A DNA stretch of 64,000 nucleotides, taken from contig JANXCW010000002.1 of assembly GCA_025059775.1 (NCBI GenBank), positions 1-64,000 of the forward strand, given 5' to 3'. The stretch is from Armatimonadota bacterium (GTDB taxonomy: Bacteria; Sysuimicrobiota; Sysuimicrobiia; Sysuimicrobiales; Sysuimicrobiaceae). Below the pieces are notes generated by a model. That model was not told the origin of the DNA, did not search any database, and saw only the letters and a list, made by a program, of their open reading frames with translations. The position numbers and the translations under genes were made by a program. Shown in pieces: positions 7,192 through 16,543 of the stretch (the first letter of the stretch is position 1; each line of letters starts with the position of its first letter).

Positions 7192-7904
7192 AGCGGAGAT
7201 TGCCGTACGCCCAGTGCCCGGATCAGGCGCTCAGGATCCTGCGAGAGCTCCTCCCGGGTACCAAGGGCATGGATTTCCCCGCTCTCCAGCAAAAGTCCCC
7301 GGTGTACAATCCGGAGTGCTGCCTCCACCCGTTGCTCTGCGAGCAGGACCCCCGTTCCCTTCTGGGTGAGGTGTGTGAGCACCCTCAGCACCTGTTGGAT
7401 CGCTGCGGGCATCAGTCCTTCTAGCGGCTCGTCTAGGAGGAGTAGATGTGGGCGAAGGCAGAGGGCGCGAGCAATGGCCACCATCTGCTGCTCGCCCCCT
7501 GAAAGGGTCCCCGCAGGCTGGTTCCACCGCTCCTGCAGGGTTGGGAAGAGCTCCAGGATCCACCGCAGTACTTCCCGGTTCGAAGCTTGTACTCGCATCC
7601 CCATCCGCAGGTTCTCGCCTACCGTCAGCTCGGGGAAGAGCCGGCGACCCTGCGGGACATACCCGATGCCGAGCCGGGGGATCCTGTGGGGTGGGAGCTG
7701 GGTGAGCTCGATGTTGTCCAGCCAGATGTGGCCCTGCACAGGTCGCATGAGTCCCATGATGGCCCGCAGGAGAGTGGTCTTGCCCGAGCCGTTGCGACCG
7801 AGGAGCCCTACCACTTCCCCGGCTCCCACTTCCAAGGAGACTCCCCGGAGTACCGGCGCACCGCCGTATCCGCACACCAGCTCCTCTACGCGCAGTTTCT
7901 TCAT
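7188..7904 (-). CDS. livF: Branched-chain amino-acid-type ABC transporter ATPase LivF
   Basis: A 238-residue ATPase with Walker A GRNGSGKTT, Q-loop in GYVPQGRRLFPELTV, signature LSGGEQQMVAIARAL and Walker B LLLLDEPLEGL. It is the second ATPase of a HAAT-family importer and acts on the cytoplasmic face of the inner membrane. The ATG at 7904 overlaps the livG stop (ATGA). It is the last gene of the liv operon. The substrate cannot be read from the ATPase; relatives import Leu/Ile/Val, urea or short amides. Confidence 0.93.
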   Translation of the reverse strand: MKKLRVEELVCGYGGAPVLRGVSLEVGAGEVVGLLGRNGSGKTTLLRAIMGLMRPVQGHIWLDNIELTQLPPHRIPRLGIGYVPQGRRLFPELTVGENLRMGMRVQASNREVLRWILELFPTLQERWNQPAGTLSGGEQQMVAIARALCLRPHLLLLDEPLEGLMPAAIQQVLRVLTHLTQKGTGVLLAEQRVEAALRIVHRGLLLESGEIHALGTREELSQDPERLIRALGVRQSPL

Positions 7905-8653
7905 CCTCCTGCTCCCAGGTACACTCGCTGAACCATGGGTTCTTCTTCCACCTCCCTGGGGGTTCCCTCAAAGAGGATGCGGCCCCGATCCATAACCGTC
8001 ACCCGGTGCGCGAGCTCCAGCACCACCGGAAGATTGTGCTCGATGAGGAGCACGGTGGTCCTTTGCGCGACCCGCCGGATCAGGGTGACCCAGTGGGAAA
8101 TCTCCTCGGGGCTCAGGCCCTGCGTGGGTTCATCGAGCACCAGGAGCCGCGGCCGGAGGGCGAGTGCCATAGCCAGCTCCACCAGCCGCTGGTGACCGTA
8201 CGGGAGGGATGCGGCTGGCTGCTCCCACAGATCTGCCAGCCCCACCGCTTCCAGCGCCTCACGGACCCGGACCACCAGGACCTCCCCGCGCGGCCGGAGA
8301 AAGTCGAGGGGACCCCGGAGCTCGACCCGCTGGGCCGCGAGCAGGACGTTCTCAAAAACCGATAGGCCCCGCAGCACCGCGGGGATCTGCAGGGTGCAGG
8401 CGATGCCCAGCTGCACCCGGCGGTGAGCAGGGAGGAAGGTGATCTCCTTTCCCTCCAAGTACACGCGTCCGGAGGTAGGGCGCAACCGGCCGCAGAGGAG
8501 GCTCGCGAGGGTGGTCTTGCCCGCGCCGTTGGGTCCGATGAGGGCCCGGATCTCCGCCGCCTCCACTCGGAAGTCCACATCGTCCACGGCCACAAGCCCC
8601 CCAAAGGTGCGTCGGACCTTCACCGCCTCCAGCAGGGGCCTTATGGAAGCCAC
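7901..8653 (-). CDS. livG: Branched-chain amino-acid-type ABC transporter ATPase LivG
   Basis: A 250-residue ATPase with Walker A GPNGAGKTT and Walker B LLVLDEPTQGL. The signature region reads SLPYGHQRLVELAMAL; the LPYGxQR form is typical for LivG. The family-specific insert after the Q-loop is shortened. The GTG at 8653 is preferred: it stands 5 nt after GGGGG, and the frame upstream is arginine/glycine-rich antisense-like sequence without homology. Another in-frame GTG lies at 8659. The gene overlaps livM by about 13 bp and livF by 4 bp, so translation is probably coupled. Confidence 0.92.
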   Translation of the reverse strand: MASIRPLLEAVKVRRTFGGLVAVDDVDFRVEAAEIRALIGPNGAGKTTLASLLCGRLRPTSGRVYLEGKEITFLPAHRRVQLGIACTLQIPAVLRGLSVFENVLLAAQRVELRGPLDFLRPRGEVLVVRVREALEAVGLADLWEQPAASLPYGHQRLVELAMALALRPRLLVLDEPTQGLSPEEISHWVTLIRRVAQRTTVLLIEHNLPVVLELAHRVTVMDRGRILFEGTPREVEEEPMVQRVYLGAGG

Positions 8654-9561
8654 CGCCACCCCCGATCCCGTAGGCTCCCGAGAATCCCCTGAGGGAACAC
8701 CCGAATGAGGAGGACGAGGGCAAAGCCCACCACCACGAGATACGCGTGCACGAGCCCGCTTGCGATCTCCACCGCGTACGTCACCAGGGCCACCCCCAGG
8801 AGCGGCCCCAGGACGGTGCCCGCTCCGCCCACCAGCACCCACAGCAGGGGATACACGGAGTACAGGACGGAGGCAAAGGCGTTCCCCACGTAGGCGAACA
8901 GCAGGGCATACGCGGCTCCCGCGGCGCCGGAGAGGGTTCCGGAAAGGACGTGCGCTGTCCACTTGTACCGAAGGGGATCATAGCCCAGTAGGTGCGTGCG
9001 CTCCTCGTGCTCCCGCAGCCCCACCAGGACCCGGCCGAAGGGAGATCGCACGAGCCACAGACTCCCAAGCAGGGAGACGCCGAACAGGAGCAAGGCCAGG
9101 TGGTATCGAAGGAGAGGGAAGACCTGGAGGGGAAGGGTGAGGCCCTGATCGGCCCAGGTGATGCGGTTGAAGTACAGGGTCAACAGATATCCCGTCTGTC
9201 CGAACAGAAGGGTTACGATGGAGAAGCGCAACCCCGCGGTGCGGAGAGCGGGGATTCCCACCAGGGCCGCGAGGGCCGCGCCCCCGAGCACGCCCACGGC
9301 AAACGCCTCCGGGCTCCCCAGGCCCAGGTAGTACACGGGAAGCCCGGCCCCGTACATGCCGGCGGCGAAGTAGAGGGCATGCCCCAGGCTCAAAAGGCCC
9401 GTGTAGCCGAGCAGGAGATTGTAGGCCAGGGCGTACGTGCTGAACAGGAGGATCCGGGTCACCACGCCCAGATGGTACGGGGATAGGGCGAACGGCAACA
9501 CGCCAAGTCCCACCAGAACCCCTAGGTGCAGACCCCAGACCCGGTGCTCCCCTGACCTCAT
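8641..9561 (-). CDS. livM: Branched-chain amino-acid-type ABC permease LivM
   Basis: A 306-residue polytopic membrane protein with about nine hydrophobic segments. Family hallmarks are YNLLLGYTGLLSLGHALYF near the N-terminus, RSPFGRVLVGLREHEERTHLLGYD in the coupling region (only partly conserved), and GGAGTVLGPLLGVAL. It forms the channel with LivH. Start at ATG 9561, which overlaps the livH stop (ATGA); the long upstream extension of the frame is antisense-like and without homology. Confidence 0.93.
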   Translation of the reverse strand: MRSGEHRVWGLHLGVLVGLGVLPFALSPYHLGVVTRILLFSTYALAYNLLLGYTGLLSLGHALYFAAGMYGAGLPVYYLGLGSPEAFAVGVLGGAALAALVGIPALRTAGLRFSIVTLLFGQTGYLLTLYFNRITWADQGLTLPLQVFPLLRYHLALLLFGVSLLGSLWLVRSPFGRVLVGLREHEERTHLLGYDPLRYKWTAHVLSGTLSGAAGAAYALLFAYVGNAFASVLYSVYPLLWVLVGGAGTVLGPLLGVALVTYAVEIASGLVHAYLVVVGFALVLLIRVFPQGILGSLRDRGWRWLP

Positions 9562-10424
9562 CCCACCCGCCCGGTCCACAGCCCGTCCCGCCGCACCACC
9601 AGGACCAAAGCCACCATCAGGGTGGCGAAGATGCGGGCAAGGGTGGGAGTGAAGAACAGGGAGACCAAGCTGTCCATCCACCCCACGAGAAGGCTTGCGG
9701 CCACGGTTCCCCCAAGGCTCCCGAGCCCTCCCAGGATGACCACCACGAAGGAGAGCAGGAGCGTATCAAGGCCCATGAGGTAGTGCGCCTGTTGCACGGG
9801 CATCACCAGAACCCCCGCCACCGCGGCCATCCCCGCGCTGAGAGCGAACACCATGGTGTACACCCGCTCCACCGGAACGCCCAGGGCGACCGCCATCTCC
9901 GGATCCTGTTGGGTGGCCCGCATCACTAGGCCCAGATCCGTGCGGCGCAGCAGGGCGCCCAGACCCGCGAGCAGTGCCGCGGACAGACCGGCCACGGCCA
10001 GCTTGTAGCCCGAGTACCCGAACCACGGGAACTCCACCGTGGCCCCGAAGGGCGCGGCGACTCCTCGGGCTTCGGGGCCGTAGAGCAGGAGGGTGAGCTG
10101 CTGGAGCACGTAGAGCACCCCCAGGGTGGCCACCACGGTGGGCTGGGCCGCGTAGCGGAGGGGGCGAAGCACCAGCCGGTCCACCGCAACCGCCAGCGCC
10201 ATCACCGCGGCAGGCGCGAGCAACAGGGCCAGGGGGAAACTCCCCGTGGCCGTGACCACCGTCCAGGCCAGCACCGCGCCCAGCATGAAGAACTCGCCGT
10301 GGGCCACGTTCACGATGCGTAGGATCCCGAAGCTGAGGGAGAAGCCCGCCACCGTGAGGGCCAGCACGAGCCCGGAGGTGGTGCCATCCAGGAGGGCGAG
10401 GGCAAGCGGCCCTGGAGAGGGCAT
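9558..10424 (-). CDS. livH: Branched-chain amino-acid-type ABC permease LivH
   Basis: A 288-residue inner-membrane permease. Visible family features are SGLVLALTVAGFSLSFGILR, the VNVAHGEFFMLGA motif, RATQQDPEMAVALGV (EAA-like coupling loop) and VILGGLGSLGGTVAASLLVG. It pairs with LivM. ATG 10424 gives the usual MPSPGP..LLDGTTSGL opening; 8 nt separate it from the binding-protein gene upstream. Confidence 0.93.
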   Translation of the reverse strand: MPSPGPLALALLDGTTSGLVLALTVAGFSLSFGILRIVNVAHGEFFMLGAVLAWTVVTATGSFPLALLLAPAAVMALAVAVDRLVLRPLRYAAQPTVVATLGVLYVLQQLTLLLYGPEARGVAAPFGATVEFPWFGYSGYKLAVAGLSAALLAGLGALLRRTDLGLVMRATQQDPEMAVALGVPVERVYTMVFALSAGMAAVAGVLVMPVQQAHYLMGLDTLLLSFVVVILGGLGSLGGTVAASLLVGWMDSLVSLFFTPTLARIFATLMVALVLVVRRDGLWTGRVG

Positions 10425-10432
10425 GCGGCAGG

Positions 10433-11722
10433 CTATAGGGGCCGCTGGCGGTAATCCGCCTCCGGCGGATATAGACTTTCCTCGATGCGGGTCCGGTGTA
10501 CCACCCGCAGCCTGCGGCCCTCCACCCGGGAGATGAACTGCTGGCCGAAGGCCTGGTGGATCTGCCCCACAAACCGCTTGGGCCCCTGCGGGTGGCCGAG
10601 CCCCTCCTCGAACCGCTCCGTAGCCTCCAGGGTCTCCACGAAGGCCCGGTAGTCCCGCAGGGTCCGGGTGCGGTAACCGCTGCGCTCCACGATCTCCTTG
10701 ACGACGAACAGGGTCTCCCACACCCCGAACATGTGGGAGTAGGTGGAGACGTCTCGGGGGTCCGTTTTGCTGGCCCCGTTCGCGTCCACCCCCACGGCCT
10801 CCCGGAAACGTCGCTCCCACGGGGTGTTGTACTGCCCCGCGTACCGGGGCAAGGCTTCCCAGAAGTAGGTGCCCTCCAGGAACTCCAGGCCGGGGCTTCC
10901 GAGGTCCACGCCCTCCAGAGAGTCGATGAAGCCGAACAGCTGCGGCCGGCGCCGGCCGAAGTACTCCCCCATCTCCCGCACGAAGGTGAGGACCGCGGGC
11001 CCCACCATCACGTGGTAGATCACGTCCACGTTTCGGGGAATGCGGGGGAAGTACTTCGTGAAGCTGGTCTCCGTGGGCGGGATGGGAACCAGGGCCACGA
11101 GCTCCGCGCCCAGGCGTCGGGCGGCGGCACCGAAGAAATCCCGATGGTCATAGCCGAAGGCGTAGTCCGGGAAGATCATGGCGATGCGCCGGCCCAGGTT
11201 CTTCACGATCCAGGGGGCCACCGCGGTCACCTGGGATCGAACGTCGGTGATGCCGGGCTGGAAAGTCCACCGGTTGAGCTTCCCGCTGGGTACGTGGTAC
11301 CCCTCGCTCACCACCAGGTAGGGGATCTTCAGCTCCGCGGCCCGGGGTGCACACGCCACCACCACGTTGGAGAACAGGGTGCCGAAGATGAAGTCCACCC
11401 GGTGCTGCAGGGCCAGTTTCTCCACCACCTCGATCCCGCGCCTGGGATCCGTCCCGTCGTCCTCCACCACCAGCTGCACGGGACGGCCCGCGATCCCCCC
11501 CTGGGCATTGATCAGCCGCACCGCGGCCCGGGCGGTACGCTCATACCACTTCCCGTACACGGCTCCGATTCCCGTGCGGTGGGCCTGGAGTCCCACCCGC
11601 AGAGGAGGTTGCCCCGCGGTTCCCGCGTACGCATACGGGGCCAGCAGGCGGAAGGCACCCGCCCCGAGGAGGGCCCCTGCGGTCTTCAACAGCTCCCGTC
11701 GGGTCAACAACCGAGCGGACAT
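10433..11722 (-). CDS. ABC transporter substrate-binding protein, type-1 (LivK-like), Tat-exported
   Basis: A 429-residue periplasmic binding protein. The N-terminus MSARLLTRRELLKTAGALLG carries a twin-arginine signal with a hydrophobic stretch and an AYA-like cleavage region, so it is probably exported folded by Tat. The mature part has the Leu/Ile/Val-binding protein layout (LRVGLQAHRTGIGAVYG, INAQGGIAGRPVQLVVEDD, FIFGTLFSNVVVACAP). It is larger than the ~370 residues usual for LivK and its ligand is unknown; amide or urea-like ligands are as likely as branched-chain amino acids. ATG 11722 follows GGAGGTGGTCTGC. It heads the liv operon. Confidence 0.88.
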   Translation of the reverse strand: MSARLLTRRELLKTAGALLGAGAFRLLAPYAYAGTAGQPPLRVGLQAHRTGIGAVYGKWYERTARAAVRLINAQGGIAGRPVQLVVEDDGTDPRRGIEVVEKLALQHRVDFIFGTLFSNVVVACAPRAAELKIPYLVVSEGYHVPSGKLNRWTFQPGITDVRSQVTAVAPWIVKNLGRRIAMIFPDYAFGYDHRDFFGAAARRLGAELVALVPIPPTETSFTKYFPRIPRNVDVIYHVMVGPAVLTFVREMGEYFGRRRPQLFGFIDSLEGVDLGSPGLEFLEGTYFWEALPRYAGQYNTPWERRFREAVGVDANGASKTDPRDVSTYSHMFGVWETLFVVKEIVERSGYRTRTLRDYRAFVETLEATERFEEGLGHPQGPKRFVGQIHQAFGQQFISRVEGRRLRVVHRTRIEESLYPPEADYRQRPL

Positions 11723-11743
11723 GCAGACCACCTCCGGCCGTCT

Positions 11744-11749
11744 ATTGTA
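11744..11749 (-). promoter_or_regulatory. Possible -10 element for the liv operon
   Basis: TACAAT on the minus strand, placed so that transcription would begin about 15 nt upstream of the binding-protein ATG and just before its ribosome site. No convincing -35 is visible. A GCCCCC/GGGGGC hairpin (about 11752-11766) immediately upstream could end ftsH transcription but has no U-tract. Confidence 0.3.
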
Positions 11750-11789
11750 GATAGCCCCCGTGGGGGGCCATGAGGGGTCGCATCTCCGC

Positions 11790-13712
11790 TTACCCGGCCT
11801 CCGGCTTGGGCCGCAGGCTCGGAAGGGGGGGTGCCACGGGCTTGATGGGCTCCGCAGGCGCCTTGGGTGCCGGCGGAGAGGGCGGGGAAGATGCGGGCTC
11901 CAGGCTTTGTCCGCTCACCAGTCGATCCAGCTCCTCCGCGTCCAGGGTCTCCTTCTCCAGCAGGGCCCGGGCGATCCGCTCCAGCTTGTCCCGGTTCGCC
12001 TCAAGGGTCGAGCGGGCCCGTTCGTAGCACTCGTCGATGATGCGGCGCACCTCCTTGTCGATCTCGTAGGCGATCTCCTCGCTGTAGTTCCGGCTCTCCA
12101 CCAGATCCCGGCCCAGGAAGATGGGGCCGTGCCGCTTGCCGAAGGACATGGGGCCCAGCTTTTCGGACATGCCATACTCCGTGACCATGCGGCGGGCCAT
12201 GTCCGTGGCCTGCTCGAAGTCGTTCTCCGCCCCCGTGGTAACCTCCCCGAACACGAGCTCCTCCGCCACCCGACCCCCCATGGCCACGGTGATCTCGTCC
12301 AGCAGCTCCGCCCGCGTGCGGGTGTACCGGTCCTCCGGGGGCATCCCCATCACGTAGCCCAGGGCCATGCCACGGGAGACGATGGTGACCTTGCTGGGCG
12401 GATCCGCGTGCGGCAGGAGCTTGCGCAGCAGGGCGTGCCCGGCCTCATGGTAGGCCACCAGCTCCCGCTCCCGGGGGGAGAGCACCCGGCTGCGGCGCTG
12501 CGGCCCCGCGATGACCCGCTCGATGGCCTCATCGAATTCGGCCATAGTGATCCTGCGCTTGTTGCGGCGGGCGGCCAGCAGCGCCGCCTCGTTCACGAGG
12601 TTCGCGAGGTCCGCGCCGGAAAACCCCGGGGTGCGCTTGGCCAGCAGCTCCACGTTCACGTCCTCCGCCAGGGGCTTGCCCCGCAGGTGGACCTCTAAGA
12701 TAGCCTTGCGGCCCTTGGTGTCGGGGTTGTCCACGATGATGCGGCGGTCGAAGCGGCCTGGGCGCAGCAGGGCCGGATCCAAGATGTCGGGCCGGTTGGT
12801 GGCCGCGATGACCACGATGCCCGCATTGGGATCAAACCCGTCCATCTCCACCAGAAGCTGGTTCAGGGTCTGCTCCCGCTCGTCGTGGCCGCCCCCAAGC
12901 CCCGCACCCCGCTGCCGACCCACCGCGTCGATCTCGTCGATGAACACCAGGCACGGGGCGCTCTTCTTGGCCTGATCGAACAGATCCCGCACCCGGCTCG
13001 CGCCCACTCCCACGAACATCTCCACGAACTCCGAGCCGGAGATGGAGTAAAAGGGCACCCCTGCCTCCCCCGCCACTGCCTTCGCCAGCAGGGTCTTCCC
13101 GGATCCCGGCGGCCCCACCAGGAGAACTCCCCGGGGGATCTTGGCCCCTAGAGCCTGGAACTTCTTAGGGTGCTTGAGGAACTCGATGATCTCCTGCAGC
13201 TCCTCCTTGGCCTCGTCCACGCCCGCCACATCCTCGAAGGTCACCCTGGGCTTGGACTCGTGGTGCAGACGGGCCCGGCTCTTCCCGAAGGACATGGCCT
13301 GGTTGCTGCCCGACTGCGCCTGCCGGATCATCAGGAACCACAGCCCGATGATGAGCAATACGGGCAGGAAGCTGCTGAGGAGGTTGGGCCAGGGCGAGTT
13401 GCGGGCAGAGGCCTCGATGCGGAAGGGAATCCGGCGCTCCCGTAGCATCTGCTGGATCTGCGGTGTGGTCTCCCGGGAATAGGTGGTTCGGAAGGGCTGT
13501 CCGTCCCGGGTGGTGCCGTAGATGGTGCTGGAGTCCTCGTTGAACACCACGGTGTCCCGAATCCGTCCTGTCTCCACCCAGCCCAGGAACTGACTGAAGT
13601 CCACCTGGTGTGGGGTCGTCCGGGTGCTCCGGTACATGGGCACCAGGACGAAGAGCACCACGGTGATCACCAGGGACCAGATCAACAGACTGCGTATGTA
13701 CCGGTTCGCCAC
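11790..13712 (-). CDS. ftsH: ATP-dependent zinc metalloprotease FtsH
   Basis: A 640-residue membrane-anchored AAA+ protease that degrades misfolded membrane proteins and selected soluble regulators. Two transmembrane helices flank a periplasmic domain (about residues 8-28 and 108-126). The AAA module shows Walker A GPPGSGKT, Walker [10 protein letters not shown], and the second region of homology [20 protein letters not shown]. The zinc site HEAGH follows, then the downstream glutamate helix. The C-terminus is Pro/Ala-rich. GTG 13712 follows GGGAGGAGG; an ATG at 13748 would lie on the -10 element and is less likely. It is downstream of tilS, a very common arrangement. Confidence 0.97.
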   Translation of the reverse strand: MANRYIRSLLIWSLVITVVLFVLVPMYRSTRTTPHQVDFSQFLGWVETGRIRDTVVFNEDSSTIYGTTRDGQPFRTTYSRETTPQIQQMLRERRIPFRIEASARNSPWPNLLSSFLPVLLIIGLWFLMIRQAQSGSNQAMSFGKSRARLHHESKPRVTFEDVAGVDEAKEELQEIIEFLKHPKKFQALGAKIPRGVLLVGPPGSGKTLLAKAVAGEAGVPFYSISGSEFVEMFVGVGASRVRDLFDQAKKSAPCLVFIDEIDAVGRQRGAGLGGGHDEREQTLNQLLVEMDGFDPNAGIVVIAATNRPDILDPALLRPGRFDRRIIVDNPDTKGRKAILEVHLRGKPLAEDVNVELLAKRTPGFSGADLANLVNEAALLAARRNKRRITMAEFDEAIERVIAGPQRRSRVLSPRERELVAYHEAGHALLRKLLPHADPPSKVTIVSRGMALGYVMGMPPEDRYTRTRAELLDEITVAMGGRVAEELVFGEVTTGAENDFEQATDMARRMVTEYGMSEKLGPMSFGKRHGPIFLGRDLVESRNYSEEIAYEIDKEVRRIIDECYERARSTLEANRDKLERIARALLEKETLDAEELDRLVSGQSLEPASSPPSPPAPKAPAEPIKPVAPPLPSLRPKPEAG

Positions 13713-13722
13713 ATCCTCCTCC

Positions 13723-15174
13723 CTACCGGCCACCTCCGGCCGCCCCATTATAGCACCCTGAGCCCCCGCTCCCCGCCTCCAGCCGCCACGCCCGCATCCG
13801 CAGGCACCGGCCACCCGGGGAGGGCGGGAAAGCCGCCGCGCAGTAGCCGATCACCCAGAGGACCTCGCCATCCCGGGTGGCCACGATTCCCACCCCGTCC
13901 CGATCCCACCGGGGAACCCCGGCCTCCGTGAGGACGTCCTGCACCTTGCGGCGTCCCCCCCGAAGCCGGATCCGATCCCCCGGCCGGCGGTTGCGGAGTA
14001 CCAACCCCCGCTCGCTCACCGCGGGATCCAGCTCTACTTCCCACTCCCCCCGCGCCGTCCCCTCTCCTTCCACCGGTTCAATCCTTGCCTCCACGAAAAG
14101 CCCTAGTTCTGTGCTGATGACCTCCCCGGGCACCGGGAGAGGTACTTCCACGGGCGGAAGGGATGGGCTGTCCTCCCGATCCACCATCATCACCTCCCGG
14201 GCAAGCCGGACCCGCACCCCGTGCGGCAGGGTAAACTCCCTTCCCGTCTCCCCCCGCAGGACCGCCCGACGGATCTGCTCCACGTGGACGAAGGTGGCGT
14301 CTGCCCCGACTCCCAGCTCCTCGGCCAGCGCCCGGAGCAGCCGTCGTTGGAGGGCTGGGGCGAGTTCCTGGAAGCCAAGGCGGTCCACCCGCAAGGCACC
14401 TTCCGTCTTACGGACCACCAGGGTCTCCCGAAGGGTTTCCAGCTGCTCCTCCCACCAGGCTTCCTCTGCCCGCACCATCTCCGCCAGGTGCGCCAGGGCT
14501 TCCCGGATCCGCGGGTTTTCCCGTTCCAGCAGGGGGAGCACCAGGTGTCGGATCCGGTTGCGCTGGCGGGTGAGGTCCGCATTGGTGGGATCCTCCCGCC
14601 AGGGGGACCCGAGGCTGGAGAGGAACGCCCGGAGTTCCTCGCGCCGGGCCCACAGCAAGGGCCGGACCACCTCAACCCCAGGCTGAAGGGGCCGGCGGGG
14701 GGGGATTCCCCCGAGCCCTGCCACCCCCGTACCCCGCACCAGCCGCAACAGCACCGTCTCCGCCTGGTCGTCCAGGGTGTGGCCGGTGGCCACCACCCGG
14801 GCACCGGCGGCGGCCGCCATCCGACCCAGGGCTTGGTAGCGGGCCTCCCGGGCCCGAGCCGCGAGGTTGGCATCCTGCGCCCGAAGACCGGTCAGCCGCT
14901 CCAGATAGAAGGGAACCCCTAGTTCCGCGCACAGGCGCTGGACGAAGGCCGCGTCCTCGTCCGCCTCCGGGCGCAGACCGTGGTGCACGTGGCCCACGGC
15001 GAGCTGCAGGCCCCAGGACTCGGGGAAGCGCCGTAGGATATGGAGGAGGGCGGTGCTGTCGGCTCCGCCCGAGCATGCCACCAGGATCCGGGCACCGGGG
15101 GAAAACAGGCGGCATTCGCTCACCGCTCTCTGAATGCGGGCGATCAAGCGATCCACAGACACCGAAGACGCCAT
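13723..15174 (-). CDS. tilS: tRNA(Ile)-lysidine synthase
   Basis: A 483-residue PP-loop enzyme that attaches lysine to C34 of tRNA-Ile(CAU), changing its decoding from AUG to AUA. The SGGADS ATP-binding loop is near residue 36, [20 protein letters not shown] marks the tRNA/substrate region, and the C-terminal TilS domain with [11 protein letters not shown] is present, so it is the full-length form. The last ~20 residues are glycine-rich and overlap the -10 element of ftsH. The start ATG at 15174 has only a weak GGGAT site; GTG codons a few residues in are alternatives. Confidence 0.94.
   Translation of the reverse strand: MASSVSVDRLIARIQRAVSECRLFSPGARILVACSGGADSTALLHILRRFPESWGLQLAVGHVHHGLRPEADEDAAFVQRLCAELGVPFYLERLTGLRAQDANLAARAREARYQALGRMAAAAGARVVATGHTLDDQAETVLLRLVRGTGVAGLGGIPPRRPLQPGVEVVRPLLWARREELRAFLSSLGSPWREDPTNADLTRQRNRIRHLVLPLLERENPRIREALAHLAEMVRAEEAWWEEQLETLRETLVVRKTEGALRVDRLGFQELAPALQRRLLRALAEELGVGADATFVHVEQIRRAVLRGETGREFTLPHGVRVRLAREVMMVDREDSPSLPPVEVPLPVPGEVISTELGLFVEARIEPVEGEGTARGEWEVELDPAVSERGLVLRNRRPGDRIRLRGGRRKVQDVLTEAGVPRWDRDGVGIVATRDGEVLWVIGYCAAAFPPSPGGRCLRMRAWRLEAGSGGSGCYNGAAGGGR
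13747..13752 (-). promoter_or_regulatory. -10 element for ftsH inside the end of tilS
   Basis: A perfect TATAAT on the minus strand, 35 nt before the ftsH GTG, within the last codons of tilS. No good -35 is present at 16-18 nt. It suggests ftsH can be transcribed independently of tilS. Confidence 0.4.
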
Positions 15175-15208
15175 CCAGAATCCCGCCCATGCCGCGGGAT
15201 GGTGCCGC

Positions 15209-15284
15209 TGGTGGCGGCGGTGGGACTCGAACCCACGACACCGCGGGTATGAGCCGCGTGCTCTGACCTCTGAGCTACGCCGCC
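15209..15284 (-). tRNA. tRNA-Met (anticodon CAU)
   Basis: On the minus strand the sequence folds into a full cloverleaf. The acceptor stem is GGCGGCG/CGCCGCC with discriminator A and an encoded CCA (15209-15211). The D arm is GCTC/GAGC with a short loop, the anticodon stem CGCGG/CCGCG closes the loop CTCATAC, and the T arm is GTGGG/CCCAC with TTCGAGT. The first pair is a Watson-Crick G1-C72, unlike initiator tRNAs, so it is an elongator-type Met or the Ile2 tRNA that TilS modifies; the acceptor and D-arm sequence favour elongator Met. It lies 34 nt upstream of tilS in the same direction. Confidence 0.93.
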
Positions 15285-15337
15285 CCCCTCCTTTTTACCA
15301 CCCACGGCCCCCGTGGAGGAAGCCAAGACCCGAAAGA

Positions 15338-16543
15338 ATGGCTACAATGGCGATGATGCGCTCCGTGTGGGGAGTGGTGCTCCTCCTGCTGGTGGCCGCC
15401 GCGCTGCGGTTCTGGCGGCTCGGGGAACCCCCAAAGCAGTTCTTCGATGAGATCTACTACGCCCGCACGGCCCAGGAGTACCTCACGGGCCGACCCGTCT
15501 ACGAGTGGACCCATCCGCCTCTCTCCAAGCTCCTGATAGCGGGCAGCGTGCGGGTCTTCGGGTTCACCCCGTGGGGGTGGCGCTTCGCGAGCGCCCTGGC
15601 AGGGGTGCTGGTGGTGGCGGCCCTCTACGCGCTGGGGTACGCGGTGCTCCAGGACTCCCAGAAGGGCCTCGTGGTGGCGACACTGGGGACCGTAGACGGA
15701 CTCCTCCTGGTGGAGTCCCGGATCGCGAAACCCGAGATCTTCCTCCTGCTCTTCTGCACCGCCGCTTACGCCGCGTGGTGGGCCGGAGTCCGCACCCGCC
15801 GTCCGGCGTGGTACCTCGCCGCGGGGCTCTGCGCGGGTGCGGCGGCGGCCACGAAGTGGACGGGCCTCACGAGCGTGGGGATCCTCTTTGTCGCTAGCCT
15901 CCTGGCGTGGCGGCGGGGGGAACTTCCGGCTCCCGGCCTCAACTTCGCCGCCCTGCTGTTCCTCCCCGCGATCCCTTACACGGCTTCCTACCTCCCCCAC
16001 CTCCTGCGGGGGGAAACACTTTCGGACCTTCTGCGTCTCCACGAGAACATGTACCGGTACCACAGCACCCTGGTGGCCACCCATCCGTATGCGAGCCGCT
16101 GGTGGACCTGGCCTCTGCTGCTGCGGCCCATGTGGTACCACTACGAGGTGCAGGGGAAGATCATGACCGGCATCTTCGCGGTGGGGAACCCCGCGGTGTG
16201 GTGGGCCATCCTCCCCTCCGTCGGCCTTGTGGCCCCGCGTGCGGTCTTTGCCCGCTCAGGGAGGGGCCTGTTCATCCTCCTGGGATTCCTCTTCTCCTAC
16301 GTCCCCTACGCTTTCATCGGCCGGCTCCTCTTCATCTACCACATGCTGCCCGCCCTGCCCTTCGCGTACCTCGCCATCACGGAGGCCCTGGGGGACATGG
16401 AGCAGCGGACGGCAAGGACGTGGGCGCGGGCGTACCTCCTCCTGGCGAGCATGGTCTTCGCCTTCCAGCTGCCGGTTCTCGTGGCGTATCCCGTGCCCGC
16501 CCGGTGGCTGCGGTGGTGGATCTGGATGCCCACATGGGTCTGA
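15338..16543 (+). CDS. PMT-family (GT39-like) membrane glycosyltransferase
   Basis: A 401-residue polytopic membrane protein. The N-terminal half has the dolichyl-phosphate-mannose protein mannosyltransferase pattern: FFDEIYYARTAQEYL with the acidic pair in the first periplasmic loop, then EWTHPPLSKLLI. About nine to ten hydrophobic helices follow. It is shorter than yeast Pmt (no MIR domain), like bacterial members. It probably moves a sugar from a polyprenyl-phosphate carrier to a protein on the outer face of the inner membrane. ATG 15338 is used; ATGs at 15347, 15353 and 15356 are also possible because the ribosome site is weak. It overlaps the downstream GT2 gene by 10 bp. Confidence 0.8.
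   Translation: MATMAMMRSVWGVVLLLLVAAALRFWRLGEPPKQFFDEIYYARTAQEYLTGRPVYEWTHPPLSKLLIAGSVRVFGFTPWGWRFASALAGVLVVAALYALGYAVLQDSQKGLVVATLGTVDGLLLVESRIAKPEIFLLLFCTAAYAAWWAGVRTRRPAWYLAAGLCAGAAAATKWTGLTSVGILFVASLLAWRRGELPAPGLNFAALLFLPAIPYTASYLPHLLRGETLSDLLRLHENMYRYHSTLVATHPYASRWWTWPLLLRPMWYHYEVQGKIMTGIFAVGNPAVWWAILPSVGLVAPRAVFARSGRGLFILLGFLFSYVPYAFIGRLLFIYHMLPALPFAYLAITEALGDMEQRTARTWARAYLLLASMVFAFQLPVLVAYPVPARWLRWWIWMPTWV

Noticed and set aside
15209-15284. Initiator tRNA-fMet
   Set aside because: The acceptor stem begins with a normal G-C pair, whereas initiator tRNAs have an unpaired first position.
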